Assembly (NCBI GenBank): GCA_964437595.1
Contig: CAYTHO010000078.1
Location: 1-28,235, forward strand
Origin: DSYU01 sp964437595
GTDB lineage: Bacteria > Chloroflexota > Anaerolineae > Anaerolineales > Anaerolineaceae
DNA: 28,235 nucleotides
Direction: 5' to 3'
Below, piece after piece: positions 7,101 to 14,319 of the stretch. Below the pieces are notes generated by a model. It saw only the letters and a program-made list of their open reading frames with translations. It did no database searches and was not told the DNA's origin. Within the stretch, counting starts at the first letter, position 1. Every line of letters starts with the position of its first letter. The position numbers and the translations under genes are program-made.

Positions 7101-7176
7101 AGGAAAACCTCCTGATCAATATTGACTCTATAAAGTACACAACGCGCCTGCCGTTCTGTAAGCCCGGCACCGTCGT

Positions 7177-8463
7177 TTATTCAAGCGGACCGTACAACCC
7201 CAGTGCATTCTCGTAGAGAACCGCCCTGGCATACTGCACCGCCTCGTCAACCCCGAACCATCCTTCAGCGATTTTCTCCGCCAGCACGCGCTCGATATTC
7301 CGCCGCGCCATCACACTGTGCCCGTAGCTTCCCTCGATAAAAATATAATCGCCGCCAAACGCGGTAATTTTATTCTGCGGGATGGTCTCGATGGCTTCGT
7401 GAAGAATGATCCGCCCGGCCTGCGGGCTGATGACCCATACCCAACACAGGTCCAGCCAGACATTGGGGAACATTTTCCCCAGCGCGATGAATTCCCGAAC
7501 CCAGGGATAGCTGCCGTGGAAAAGCACGAACCGGGCTTCGCGGTATTCCATCAACAGCGGTATCAGGTGCATGGGGTTGGCATTTTGCAGATTGTTATAA
7601 CTGCCTTCTAAGAGCCCGGTGTGGATCTGGATGGGCAGGCCGCGTTGGGCCGCCTGCCGCACCGTGTAATGCAGCAGGTAATCCGTCAGCGGCTGCCGGG
7701 CGGCATGGCTGAGACTTTCATCCGGATAGGTCGCTCCGATCAACTGGTTGAAAACTATTTCCGCATCTTGATAGGTAGCCTTGCTCACCGCCAGCGATGC
7801 ATCATAAGCATGGGTCAGTTTCAGCGCGACCGCCTGGTTCGCGCGGACAAACACCTGCGCGATCGCATCCAGCCAATCCTGCAAGGTATGAATGCCATGC
7901 CCGCCCAGCAGGTCCTGCATATGCAGAATCTGGTTTTTATTACGCAGGTGGATCAGCGGGCTGCCGTGGATGACCTTCTTAAACAGGCCGGGCGGGTCGG
8001 ATGGCCTGGGGAAGGGCGTATCGTACAGCGCGTGAGGATCATAGATGCCGTCCAGGTCATCCACAACGGCGAATTGGATGCCAGCTTTTTGGAAGACGGA
8101 GGAATACAACCCGGGCTTTGATGCTTCTTCAACGCGCGCCGCAATTTCACCGATGGTATCCCGGTTGATCGCTTCCACCTGGTACAAATCACGCACCGCA
8201 ATCTTGACTGCCTGGGCATACGCCGTGTGCGAGACCCTTTTCCAAAATGGCTCCAGCTCGCTCCAGCGCCGCGCTATATTCACCCCAGGATCGCGGATCG
8301 CCTGAATCCGTTCCATCGAAAGCCCGGCATTGGCAAGGTCCGTCGTAAGATAGTGGCGCAAGAAAAGAGAAAGTACATCTTTTTCAGCGTGCACCCGATA
8401 GCCTTCATCTAATAAATGTTCATGCGTATCTATTATGGGCAGGCCAGTAATATCCAGGTTCAT
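7177..8463 (-). CDS. Amidohydrolase-family metal-dependent hydrolase
   Basis: The 428-aa protein starts with a short strand and DTHEH (12-16), the first metal motif of the amidohydrolase superfamily. Further candidate ligands are IQIHTG (His on strand 5), VLFHGSYPW, and the terminal FGGDYIF, with Asp after the last strand. This fits the amidohydrolase_2 (COG2159-like) TIM barrel and is longer than simple decarboxylases of that group. The exact substrate is not visible. The gene starts 28 bp after the stop of the MocR regulator, with AAGGAG upstream of the ATG at 8463, so the two are probably co-transcribed and the regulator may govern it. Confidence 0.82.
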   Translation of the reverse strand: MNLDITGLPIIDTHEHLLDEGYRVHAEKDVLSLFLRHYLTTDLANAGLSMERIQAIRDPGVNIARRWSELEPFWKRVSHTAYAQAVKIAVRDLYQVEAINRDTIGEIAARVEEASKPGLYSSVFQKAGIQFAVVDDLDGIYDPHALYDTPFPRPSDPPGLFKKVIHGSPLIHLRNKNQILHMQDLLGGHGIHTLQDWLDAIAQVFVRANQAVALKLTHAYDASLAVSKATYQDAEIVFNQLIGATYPDESLSHAARQPLTDYLLHYTVRQAAQRGLPIQIHTGLLEGSYNNLQNANPMHLIPLLMEYREARFVLFHGSYPWVREFIALGKMFPNVWLDLCWVWVISPQAGRIILHEAIETIPQNKITAFGGDYIFIEGSYGHSVMARRNIERVLAEKIAEGWFGVDEAVQYARAVLYENALGLYGPLE

Positions 8464-8491
8464 CCTTTAAACTCCTTGAAAATAACGCTCT

Positions 8492-9958
8492 CTACATCTT
8501 CCGCATCGCCGACCCCAGCCGCTGAATCCCCACCTCGATCTCCTCCGGCGTGCAGGTGGCGAAATTTAACCGTAAATACCGTTCCCCCTCTTCCGGATCC
8601 GGGAAGAACCAGCTCCCCGGCGTGAACTCCACCCCCTCCTCCACCGCCAGCCGCCACAGCGCCTGCGACGACATGCCCTCCGGCAGGCGCAGCCAGATGA
8701 ACAGCCCACCCTGCGGCGTGTTCGCCTGCACCCCCTCCGGCAGGTAGCGCCGGATTGCTGCCAGCATCGCGTCCCGGCGGATGCGGTTCAGGCGGCTGGT
8801 GCGGCGCAGGTGCGCCTGGTAGCGCCCCACCGACACGTATTCGTCCAGCGCGCGCTGCATCAGCGTGGAAGTCGCCAGGTCGTTGACCCACTTGGCGTGC
8901 AGCAGTTCGTGGAAGATCGGCCCGTCCGCCACCAGAAAGCCCATGCGCAGCCCCGGCATCAGCATCTTCGAGAAAGTGCCGGTATAGATCACCCCACCGC
9001 GCGGATCGAGCGCCTTCACCGCTGGCTGGGCGCGCCCATCGTAGCGCAGGTCGCCCGCGTAATCGTCTTCCAGGATGGCCGCGTTGTACGGGTCGCACAG
9101 CGCCACCAGCTTGCGCCGCCGCGCCCCGCTCATGCACGCCCCGCTCGGGTTCTGGAAGTTGGGGATGGTGTACACCAGCCTGGGCCGGTGGCGCTGGAGC
9201 AGGTCCTCCAGCAGGTCCACCTGCATGCCCTGCTCGTCTACCGGAACGCCCACAATCTTCACGTCCAGCGAGCGGAACAGCTCCAGCGCCAGGTTATAGG
9301 TGGGGCTCTCGACGATAATCGTGTCGCCCGGTTTGAGCAGCGTGTGGCACACCAGCGCCAGCGCCTGCTGCGACCCCGCCGTAACCAGAATATGCTCCGG
9401 GCGGGCCTGGATGCCCTGGCTCGCCAGCACCCGCGCGATCGTCTCGCGCAGCGGCGGATACCCGGCGTTGAATTCGCCGTAGTTCAGCGCCTGAGGACTG
9501 TCCACCTGGCGCAGCACGCGCTGCAGCGCGTGGTGAAAGTCCTTCACCGGGAACTGGCGCGGGTCGCCTACCCCGGTAAAGATCACCGGCTGCGGGTGGC
9601 GGAAGACCGCCGGGTGCGGCCCGCGGTACACCTCCCGCGAGAAAACGCCCTCCCGCTGCGCCTCGCGCTGCCACAGCGGCCAGTCGATCCCATCCTCGCG
9701 CCCCCCTCCCAGCAGCACCCCGCTGGCCATCACAAACGTCCCGCTGCCCTCGCGCGTACCGATCAGCCCATCGCTCTCCAGCTCCGCGTAGGCGTTCTTC
9801 ACCGTAATGCGGCTGACCCCCAGCTCCTCCGCCAACTGGCGCGTCGCCGGCAGGCGCGTATCCGCCGCCAGCGCCCCCGAGCGGATATTCTCGCGCAGGT
9901 ACTGCTCGATCTGCCGGTAAACTGGAACGGGACTCTGGCGGTCAATGGGGATACGCAT
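8492..9958 (-). CDS. MocR/PdxR-type regulator: GntR helix-turn-helix fused to class I aminotransferase
   Basis: Residues 9-77 form a GntR winged helix (VYRQIEQYLRENI, LPATRQLAEELGVSR, SDGLIGTREGSGTFV). From about 125 the protein is a fold-type I PLP domain: ESPTYNLALELF (217-228), ILEDDYAGDLRY (295-306) with the Asp that binds the pyridine nitrogen, and the Schiff-base lysine in TGTFSKML (Lys331). MocR proteins use PLP as an effector and control amino-acid, PLP or GABA-related genes. The linker (about 78-125) is long and includes a WPLWQREAQREG stretch. The ATG at 9958 gives the family N-terminus exactly. It leads the amidohydrolase gene and probably the esterase gene. Confidence 0.93.
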   Translation of the reverse strand: MRIPIDRQSPVPVYRQIEQYLRENIRSGALAADTRLPATRQLAEELGVSRITVKNAYAELESDGLIGTREGSGTFVMASGVLLGGGREDGIDWPLWQREAQREGVFSREVYRGPHPAVFRHPQPVIFTGVGDPRQFPVKDFHHALQRVLRQVDSPQALNYGEFNAGYPPLRETIARVLASQGIQARPEHILVTAGSQQALALVCHTLLKPGDTIIVESPTYNLALELFRSLDVKIVGVPVDEQGMQVDLLEDLLQRHRPRLVYTIPNFQNPSGACMSGARRRKLVALCDPYNAAILEDDYAGDLRYDGRAQPAVKALDPRGGVIYTGTFSKMLMPGLRMGFLVADGPIFHELLHAKWVNDLATSTLMQRALDEYVSVGRYQAHLRRTSRLNRIRRDAMLAAIRRYLPEGVQANTPQGGLFIWLRLPEGMSSQALWRLAVEEGVEFTPGSWFFPDPEEGERYLRLNFATCTPEEIEVGIQRLGSAMRKM

Positions 9959-10011
9959 TCGCTCATTCCTGGTCAGGAAACAACGCTCACAAGTTCATGT
10001 ATTGTAACTGC

Positions 10012-10737
10012 TCAGCCCTTATGGTTCTTGTTCGCCGCCCCCAGCTTGGTAAACGCATTGTAAACCGCCATGGCCGCCTGGACCTGCTCCTCGAGTGTGT
10101 GCCTGGGTTGTTGGATCAAAAAACAGATAAAACCATTTCCTGAAGCTCGGATATACAAATGCGCGGTATGTTCCAGGTAGTTGAGCAGCGCGGGGGTGAA
10201 GAAATCCGTGACCGGGGTCGGGTCTTTCGCGGTGACGAGATAGTGGTGCTCAAACTCAGGTGCAGCAGAAAAACCCACCCGCTGTCGGTTGATTATATTG
10301 GTGAGCCAGTCGAGCGCCGGGTTGACCAGAGCGCCCACCGCGCCTTTCAGTCTTGGCTTGGGTGCCAGGGTAAAACGAGGCAGGTGTAGATGCGGTGAGA
10401 AAATCACTAGCGCTCCCTCGTTGCCTTTATCAGCGTTTGCGCGGCGGGTGTTCCGGATATCCAGCAGGTAACAATCGATTATCCCGGTGCGTCTGTGAGT
10501 GACATCGAGCAGCTCAAAGTTATCCGGATTTTCGTCATCATCCACGATAGCGGCCACCTTATCGATCAGCGCAATGCTGGGATCAATCGGTGCGAAGCCG
10601 AGTGCTTCGGTTTCATCAACAACGGGATCGCGGAGGCGCCAGAGCGAGACAATCAAACAAAAGCACATCGCGACGAGGATCAGGACGCTGCCAAGTACGG
10701 GAAGGCCAATACTGTTAATCGATAGAAAATTGTTCAT
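10012..10737 (-). CDS. Hypothetical membrane-anchored protein
   Basis: I do not recognise this 241-aa protein. It has one N-terminal membrane segment (about residues 13-33), then an Asp/Glu-rich stretch (VDDDENPDNFELLDVTHR) and a soluble domain of about 190 residues with no cysteine cluster or catalytic motif that I can name. The phrases YLLDIRNTR, LVIFSPHLHLPRFTLAPKP and FEHHYLVTAKDPTPV suggest a beta-rich fold. The AT content is higher than in the flanking MocR gene. The ATG at 10737 is 3 bp beyond the stop of the decayed zinc-knuckle ORF upstream, so the two may once have been coupled. Confidence 0.7.
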   Translation of the reverse strand: MNNFLSINSIGLPVLGSVLILVAMCFCLIVSLWRLRDPVVDETEALGFAPIDPSIALIDKVAAIVDDDENPDNFELLDVTHRRTGIIDCYLLDIRNTRRANADKGNEGALVIFSPHLHLPRFTLAPKPRLKGAVGALVNPALDWLTNIINRQRVGFSAAPEFEHHYLVTAKDPTPVTDFFTPALLNYLEHTAHLYIRASGNGFICFLIQQPRHTLEEQVQAAMAVYNAFTKLGAANKNHKG

Positions 10738-10740
10738 GAA

Positions 10741-10975
10741 TCAGTACCCGATGATTAATTGATGCGCGAGGTTTCGAGGATTGTCACCTTCTCCATACTG
10801 AATTGGTTGACTGACTTCTGGCAGAAATTCTCCTATCAAGGTTTGATGGCATGCTGGACATTCATTAAGTTTTCAGCCTGAATAGACTTTACAATTATAC
10901 TCGCAGGTTTCGGCATCAATTGGGTATAACATTTCAGGCCACTCGCGATTTATAGCAAGCTCAATTAAGCCTTTA
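10741..10975 (-). pseudogene. Decayed zinc-knuckle ORF (C-terminal remnant with an internal TGA)
   Basis: Read on the minus strand in one frame, this stretch gives protein-like sequence: GLIELAINREWPEMLYP, then ETCEYNCKVYSG, a TGA stop at about 10876, then KLNECPACHQTLIGEF and ending NLAHQLIIGY with a TGA at 10741. CxxxC and CPAC make a plausible split zinc knuckle. The frame is interrupted once and has no start with a ribosome binding site, so this is probably a broken gene. The CPACHQTLIGEF-LPEVSQPIQYG stretch loosely recalls the zinc-finger region of IS66-type transposases, but the similarity is too short to assert. It is a real pattern but an uncertain identification. Confidence 0.4.
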
Positions 10976-11773
10976 TTACTTCACTGGTTGGTAAGGTGCA
11001 TACCCCAACTCAGCCAGGAGCTTCGCAAATGCCTCGCCCATCAACAAGGTGGGGTGTTCTCCATCATCGCGAATATAGCCTTTATCACATGGGTCTTCGC
11101 GGTGGTCCGGGCCATTGAACGCATCGTAGCGGCTGATAAAGGGGATGTTATAGGCTTGCGCGGCCTGGCGGTTCGCGGCAGATTGATTGCTCCAGCAAAT
11201 GTCACAACTTTTATAAATGCCTGCCTTATCCCAGTTTTTAACCAGAGGATTGTACATATCGGTCGCGATTAATATCGTGGCCTGGCCTTTGCGCAGCTCA
11301 ATTATTTTCTCCCAGATCGATTGAAGATCGGAAATATAGACGTTCATCGCATCCATGGAACAATTCCCCGGTGCGACCCCGCCAAAGCAGCCTTCCATGT
11401 CCAGGGGCGCCGTCTGGTTGACCGAACCGAGCGGGTTCGTAAACATCACAACCACTTCGGCTTCGCCCACCGCGTCCGGAAGTGCCTCCAATCTCATATT
11501 GGACGATTTCCCCGTTTCGAGCACTTCGCGAACAGAACTGGCGCGTAGGGCGGGTAGAGCAAAGTCTTCCAGAACCACCTTGACACCCCGGTCTTTCTCA
11601 ATCTGGCGGGCGATCGCTGCACCATGCTCCCACATACTGGAGTCGCCGATGATCACCACGGTCCATTCCGCATCCTTCCCAGTTGGAAGAGTGGCGGTAT
11701 TGGTACACCCGGCTGCCAATACAAACAGAGCAATCAAAGAGATTGCCATCCACAGGAAGCGCTTTGTATTCAT
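10976..11773 (-). CDS. SGNH/GDSL-like hydrolase lipoprotein
   Basis: The 265-aa protein begins with a lipoprotein signal: positively charged MNTKRF, a hydrophobic stretch, and lipobox LAAGC with Cys23. The mature part has block I of SGNH hydrolases, VVIIGDSSMWEHG (Ser45), and near the C-terminus DDGEHPT (Asp237-x-x-His240), the block V catalytic pair. Known members are serine esterases acting on acyl or acetyl groups of lipids and glycans. The middle has four cysteines (CFGGVAPGNC and CDIC) suited to an oxidised, extracytoplasmic protein. It lies 49 bp downstream of the GntR/LacI-type regulator and may be its target. Confidence 0.78.
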   Translation of the reverse strand: MNTKRFLWMAISLIALFVLAAGCTNTATLPTGKDAEWTVVIIGDSSMWEHGAAIARQIEKDRGVKVVLEDFALPALRASSVREVLETGKSSNMRLEALPDAVGEAEVVVMFTNPLGSVNQTAPLDMEGCFGGVAPGNCSMDAMNVYISDLQSIWEKIIELRKGQATILIATDMYNPLVKNWDKAGIYKSCDICWSNQSAANRQAAQAYNIPFISRYDAFNGPDHREDPCDKGYIRDDGEHPTLLMGEAFAKLLAELGYAPYQPVK

Positions 11774-11822
11774 TTTTTCCTCCGCAAAATAGCAGACGAA
11801 ATGCGAGATCGCTGTTTCGTGC

Positions 11823-12965
11823 CTATACTTTCTTGCGCGAGCAGCCGCAGCTTTCTCGTAGGATCAGGGAGGTGGGGAGGGTAAGTTGTCGTTGCGGAGG
11901 TCGCTCTCCAGCGATGAGGATTTGCAGCATTTTCATAGCTTCTCGCCCAAGTTGGACGGCCGGCGCAGCCACCGTGGTCAGCGCGGGTTCGACCAGGGCC
12001 GCGGTTGGTATGTCATTGAAGCCAACCAGGGCGATCTCGTCTGGGATGCGCAGGCCGGCCTGCTTGATGGCTTGCATAGCACCTAGCGCGAGCATGTCGG
12101 CGATAGCGAAGATTGCGGTGGGCGGCTCTTTCTGAGCCAGTAGTTTTCTTGCCCCCTCTGCTCCGGAAATCATATCGAAACCGGGGGCACGGGCCACCAA
12201 AGTAGGATCCACCGTTATCCCACTCTCTTTTAGGGCCTGTTCATACCCGCTATTCACCGGGGTTACATTCTCAGCATCCTGCGCAGAAGTGATCAATCCA
12301 ACCCGGCGGTGACCATGCTCGACCAGATGCCGGGTAGCCAGGTAACCAGCCATCTTGAGATCAATTAACACAGAATATCCGCTGCAACCAGGCCAATCAA
12401 CAGTGACGAACGGTAGATTGCCTCCATCGGTTAATTGGCTCTCCTTATGGATGCTGGGCTGCAGATGATGGCAGATGTCATAGGCCGCGATCAGGATACC
12501 ATCAACTTGCTTGGCTGCCAGGCGAGCAAAATCACGCAAAGCCGCATTTGGATCGTCATGTGTATTACACAAAAAGAGCAAGGCTTGCTCTGCTTCGGCG
12601 ACCTCTTCAATCCCCTGGAGAAGCGCATGATAAAAGGGATTCGTCCAGGAGGGGACAATCACACCGATGGTGTGGCTGCGAATTGATCCGGCGACCTGGG
12701 CTAATCGAACTGGATCGAATGGCATAACATGCGTCCCGCGACCTTGACGACTCTCGACCAGCCCGTCCGCAGCCAGCTTCTGGTATGCGTGTCGCACCGT
12801 GTGCAGATTTATCCCAAGTTGATCCGCCAAAACCTGCACAGGTGGAAGTTGATCACCAGCTTTCAGCTTCCCGTTGGCGATTAACCAGGTGATTTGCTGT
12901 TTCAACTGGTTGGCAAAGGTGGTTTCCTGGCCTGGCTGAATAGATAGGCTTTCGAAAACGTCCAT
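11823..12965 (-). CDS. GntR-headed, LacI-type sugar-binding transcriptional regulator
   Basis: Residues about 16-83 are a GntR winged helix (LKQQITWLIANGKLKAGDQL, VLADQLGINLHTVRHAYQKL, ADGLVESRQGRGTHV). Residues about 97-375 form a periplasmic-binding-protein-like effector domain of LacI type (HTIGVIVPSWTNPFYHALL, GHRRVGLIT, ALGAMQAIKQAGLRIPDEIALVGFND). This AraR/GntR-LacI arrangement usually senses a sugar. The ATG at 12965 sits only 7 nt after a perfect TATAAT, so the transcript probably starts at the A of ATG with no leader. The promoter is covered by inverted repeats of TTGTTATATT, the likely autoregulatory operator. The downstream SGNH lipoprotein gene is the nearest candidate target. 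Confidence 0.92.
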   Translation of the reverse strand: MDVFESLSIQPGQETTFANQLKQQITWLIANGKLKAGDQLPPVQVLADQLGINLHTVRHAYQKLAADGLVESRQGRGTHVMPFDPVRLAQVAGSIRSHTIGVIVPSWTNPFYHALLQGIEEVAEAEQALLFLCNTHDDPNAALRDFARLAAKQVDGILIAAYDICHHLQPSIHKESQLTDGGNLPFVTVDWPGCSGYSVLIDLKMAGYLATRHLVEHGHRRVGLITSAQDAENVTPVNSGYEQALKESGITVDPTLVARAPGFDMISGAEGARKLLAQKEPPTAIFAIADMLALGAMQAIKQAGLRIPDEIALVGFNDIPTAALVEPALTTVAAPAVQLGREAMKMLQILIAGERPPQRQLTLPTSLILRESCGCSRKKV

Positions 12966-13001
12966 TTGTTATATTATAGTATAACAATATAACAATTTCA
13001 A
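12966..13001 (-). promoter_or_regulatory. Leaderless promoter embedded in a perfect inverted-repeat operator
   Basis: On the minus strand, TTGAAA (12996-13001), 17 bp, then TATAAT (12973-12978) lie 7 nt from the ATG at 12965. TTGTTATATT (12966-12975) and its exact inverse AATATAACAA (12986-12995) are separated by 10 bp. Within the same stretch GTTATA and TATAAC form a second, nested inverted repeat. No Shine-Dalgarno fits between the -10 and the start codon. Confidence 0.75.
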
Positions 13002-13127
13002 TACCTTTTTAAATGTAGCGGCTCCTTTGCGCTCGGTCTTCAGCAAACCAAGCATCGCAGAAGACTGCCGCTTGGGCCACATTTTGTTTACGTCAATCCA
13101 ACTTGATCTATGCCAAAATTCGGCCTT

Positions 13128-13136
13128 TGATATAAT
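13128..13136 (+). promoter_or_regulatory. Extended -10 promoter element
   Basis: TGATATAAT lies 51 bp upstream of the isomerase-like gene at 13188 and is followed by CATC. TTGATC (13103-13108) is 22 bp upstream, too far for a standard -35, so the extended -10 probably carries the promoter. Confidence 0.6.
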
Positions 13137-13187
13137 CATCAACAGCGTCTTGCGCGCGGAAACGCTATCCATTTTACAGGACCCACC

Positions 13188-13949
13188 ATGAAATTCTCCG
13201 GACGCACCCAACCCCTCTTCCCCCGCTACTCCATCCTCGACGCCCTATCCGCCATCCAGCGCCTGGGCTTCGACGGCGTGGAAATCTGCCTGGAGATCGA
13301 CGAAATCTCTCCGGCAGTCCTTACCCCCGCCCAGATCGCCGCCATCCGCGAGAAAGTCGAAACCCTCGGCCTCGCGCCCGTGGCGGTGGGCTACCACAAA
13401 GACTACATCTTCGACGACGAGCTGTTCGAGCTGTCCCAAAAGGCCATCCGCTGCACCCGCGCCTTTGGCACCGGCATTCTCATCTTCTCCAACGCAGTGG
13501 TCCGTACCGGCAGCCCCGACGAATGGGCGCGTACCGTCCAGCGCACCCGCGCCCTGGTGGAACTGGCTGAAGATGAAGGCGTCATCCTGGCCCAGGAGTT
13601 TGAGCCGGGCTTCATCATCGGCTCCACCGCCGACCTGCTGCGCCTGTTCGACGCCGTCCCCTCGCCCAACCTGGCCGCCAACTTCGACCTGGGCCACGCC
13701 TTCCTCACCGACCCCGATCCCCTGGCCGCCATCCGCCAGGTGGGGCCAAAGATCGTCCACGGCCACGTCGAAAACATGCACGCCGGCCTGCACGACCACG
13801 CCCTCCCCCAGAACGGCGACATGGACCTGGCCCCCTACCTCGCCGCCCTGGCCGAAACCGGCTTTACCGGCGGCCTGGCCCTCGACCTCTACCGCTTCGA
13901 CTACGAAGCCGTCGCCCCCGAAGCATTGGCTTACCTGCGCGCCCTATGA
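13188..13949 (+). CDS. Sugar phosphate isomerase/epimerase-like TIM-barrel protein
   Basis: The 253-aa protein has the AP-endonuclease-2/xylose-isomerase-like barrel: LGFDGVEICLEIDE (26-39), then LAQEFEPGF with Glu137, ANFDLGHAF with Asp167 and His170, IVHGHVEN with His191 and His193, and HDHALPQNGDMDL (202-214). These residues are placed like the metal ligands and the final H-x-G-D segment of the IolE/sugar-isomerase family, so an intact divalent-metal enzyme is likely. The substrate cannot be given. The start ATG at 13188 is preceded by ACAGGACC and an extended -10. It is transcribed away from the GntR/LacI regulator with a 222-bp shared upstream region, so that regulator could also act here. 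Confidence 0.85.
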   Translation: MKFSGRTQPLFPRYSILDALSAIQRLGFDGVEICLEIDEISPAVLTPAQIAAIREKVETLGLAPVAVGYHKDYIFDDELFELSQKAIRCTRAFGTGILIFSNAVVRTGSPDEWARTVQRTRALVELAEDEGVILAQEFEPGFIIGSTADLLRLFDAVPSPNLAANFDLGHAFLTDPDPLAAIRQVGPKIVHGHVENMHAGLHDHALPQNGDMDLAPYLAALAETGFTGGLALDLYRFDYEAVAPEALAYLRAL

Positions 13950-14066
13950 GGAACCGCGCATCCCCCATCCCCGCTGGGCGGCTCGCGAGCATCTGTTCCA
14001 ACTATTTCTAAAAATGTCTTATAGAACGGCGTTGAAACAACCCCTTCCCCCGCCCCCTTCCCCACC

Positions 14067-14086
14067 ATTGGGGCCCCAACCCCAAT
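14067..14086. repeat. Palindromic repeat family B, copy 1
   Basis: ATTGGGG (14067-14073), loop CCCCAA, then CCCCAAT (14080-14086). It shares ATTG, GGGGCCCC and CAAT with copies at 14151-14194 and 24239-24278. This is the shortest copy, lacking the two variable stem pairs. Confidence 0.65.
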
Positions 14087-14150
14087 GCTGGAGAAGGAGA
14101 GTCATATATTATTGACATGTCCCTAAGATCGTCGTAAATAACGAAAGGCA

Positions 14151-14194
14151 CCCCTCGCTATTGTTGGGGTTGGGGCCCCGACAATGGAGAGGGG
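14151..14194. repeat. Palindromic repeat family B, copy 2
   Basis: ATTGTTGGGG (14160-14169) pairs with CCCCGACAAT (14176-14185) around TTGGGG. The flanks CCCCTC and GAGGGG extend the stem to 14151-14194 with one mismatch and one wobble. On the minus strand it begins CCCCTCTCCATTG, the same 13 bases as the copy in the chromate-transporter gene. Confidence 0.7.
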
Positions 14195-14195
14195 T

Positions 14196-14249
14196 CGGTT
14201 CGCCGCAAGGGGTTGTTTCTCTATAGAATAGATGAACTGCGGCGAACCG
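14196..14249. repeat. 12-bp perfect inverted repeat with a 30-nt loop
   Basis: CGGTTCGCCGCA (14196-14207) and TGCGGCGAACCG (14238-14249) are exact inverses. It directly abuts family B copy 2 and lies downstream of both converging genes, so it could be a transcript-end structure or a small mobile palindrome. Confidence 0.6.
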
Positions 14250-14299
14250 GGGGAGAGGTGTCTTACGCGCGGTAATGGATGAATTCGTTGGAATAGAAA

Positions 14300-14319
14300 G
14301 GCTCGCGAGCCGCCCCTAC
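14300..14319 (-). repeat. Palindromic repeat family A, copy 3 (provides the PHP gene's stop codon)
   Basis: On the minus strand this reads GTAGGGGC, then GGCTCGCGAGCC (14300-14311, perfect 12-nt palindrome). The TAG of the conserved TAGGGG lead is the stop codon of the PHP-domain gene, so the element abuts or has replaced the original end of that gene. Confidence 0.7.

Larger units (their letters stand above)
13950..14315. other. Gene-free repeat mosaic between converging genes
   Basis: This 366-bp stretch has no credible gene. It holds a truncated family A core (13976-13990), an inverted 13-mer pair GAAACAACCCCTT (14034-14046) and its inverse (14207-14219), and two family B hairpins (14067-14086 and 14151-14194). 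It also has a 12-bp inverted repeat CGGTTCGCCGCA/TGCGGCGAACCG (14196-14207 and 14238-14249) and a family A copy at its end. A short minus-strand ORF running through it is only repeat sequence being translated. Confidence 0.7.

Noticed and set aside
8810..10063. 417-aa plus-strand reading frame
   Set aside because: Antisense shadow of the MocR gene; Arg/Gln/His-rich translation with no recognisable fold.
10800..10860. Firm assignment of the zinc-knuckle remnant to IS66 transposases
   Set aside because: The resemblance covers about 20 residues only, and no inverted ends or other IS genes are visible.
10741..10975. Selenocysteine or other recoding at the internal TGA
   Set aside because: The TGA does not replace a recognised catalytic residue and no SECIS-like hairpin is evident just downstream; simple decay is more likely.
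12969..13211. 80-aa minus-strand frame upstream of the GntR/LacI-type regulator
   Set aside because: It covers the promoter and operator, overlaps the start of the isomerase-like gene, and has no ribosome binding site or domain.
13950..14315. tRNA or riboswitch in the gene-free gap
   Set aside because: No cloverleaf arms, CCA end or known aptamer core; all structure is explained by the palindromes.
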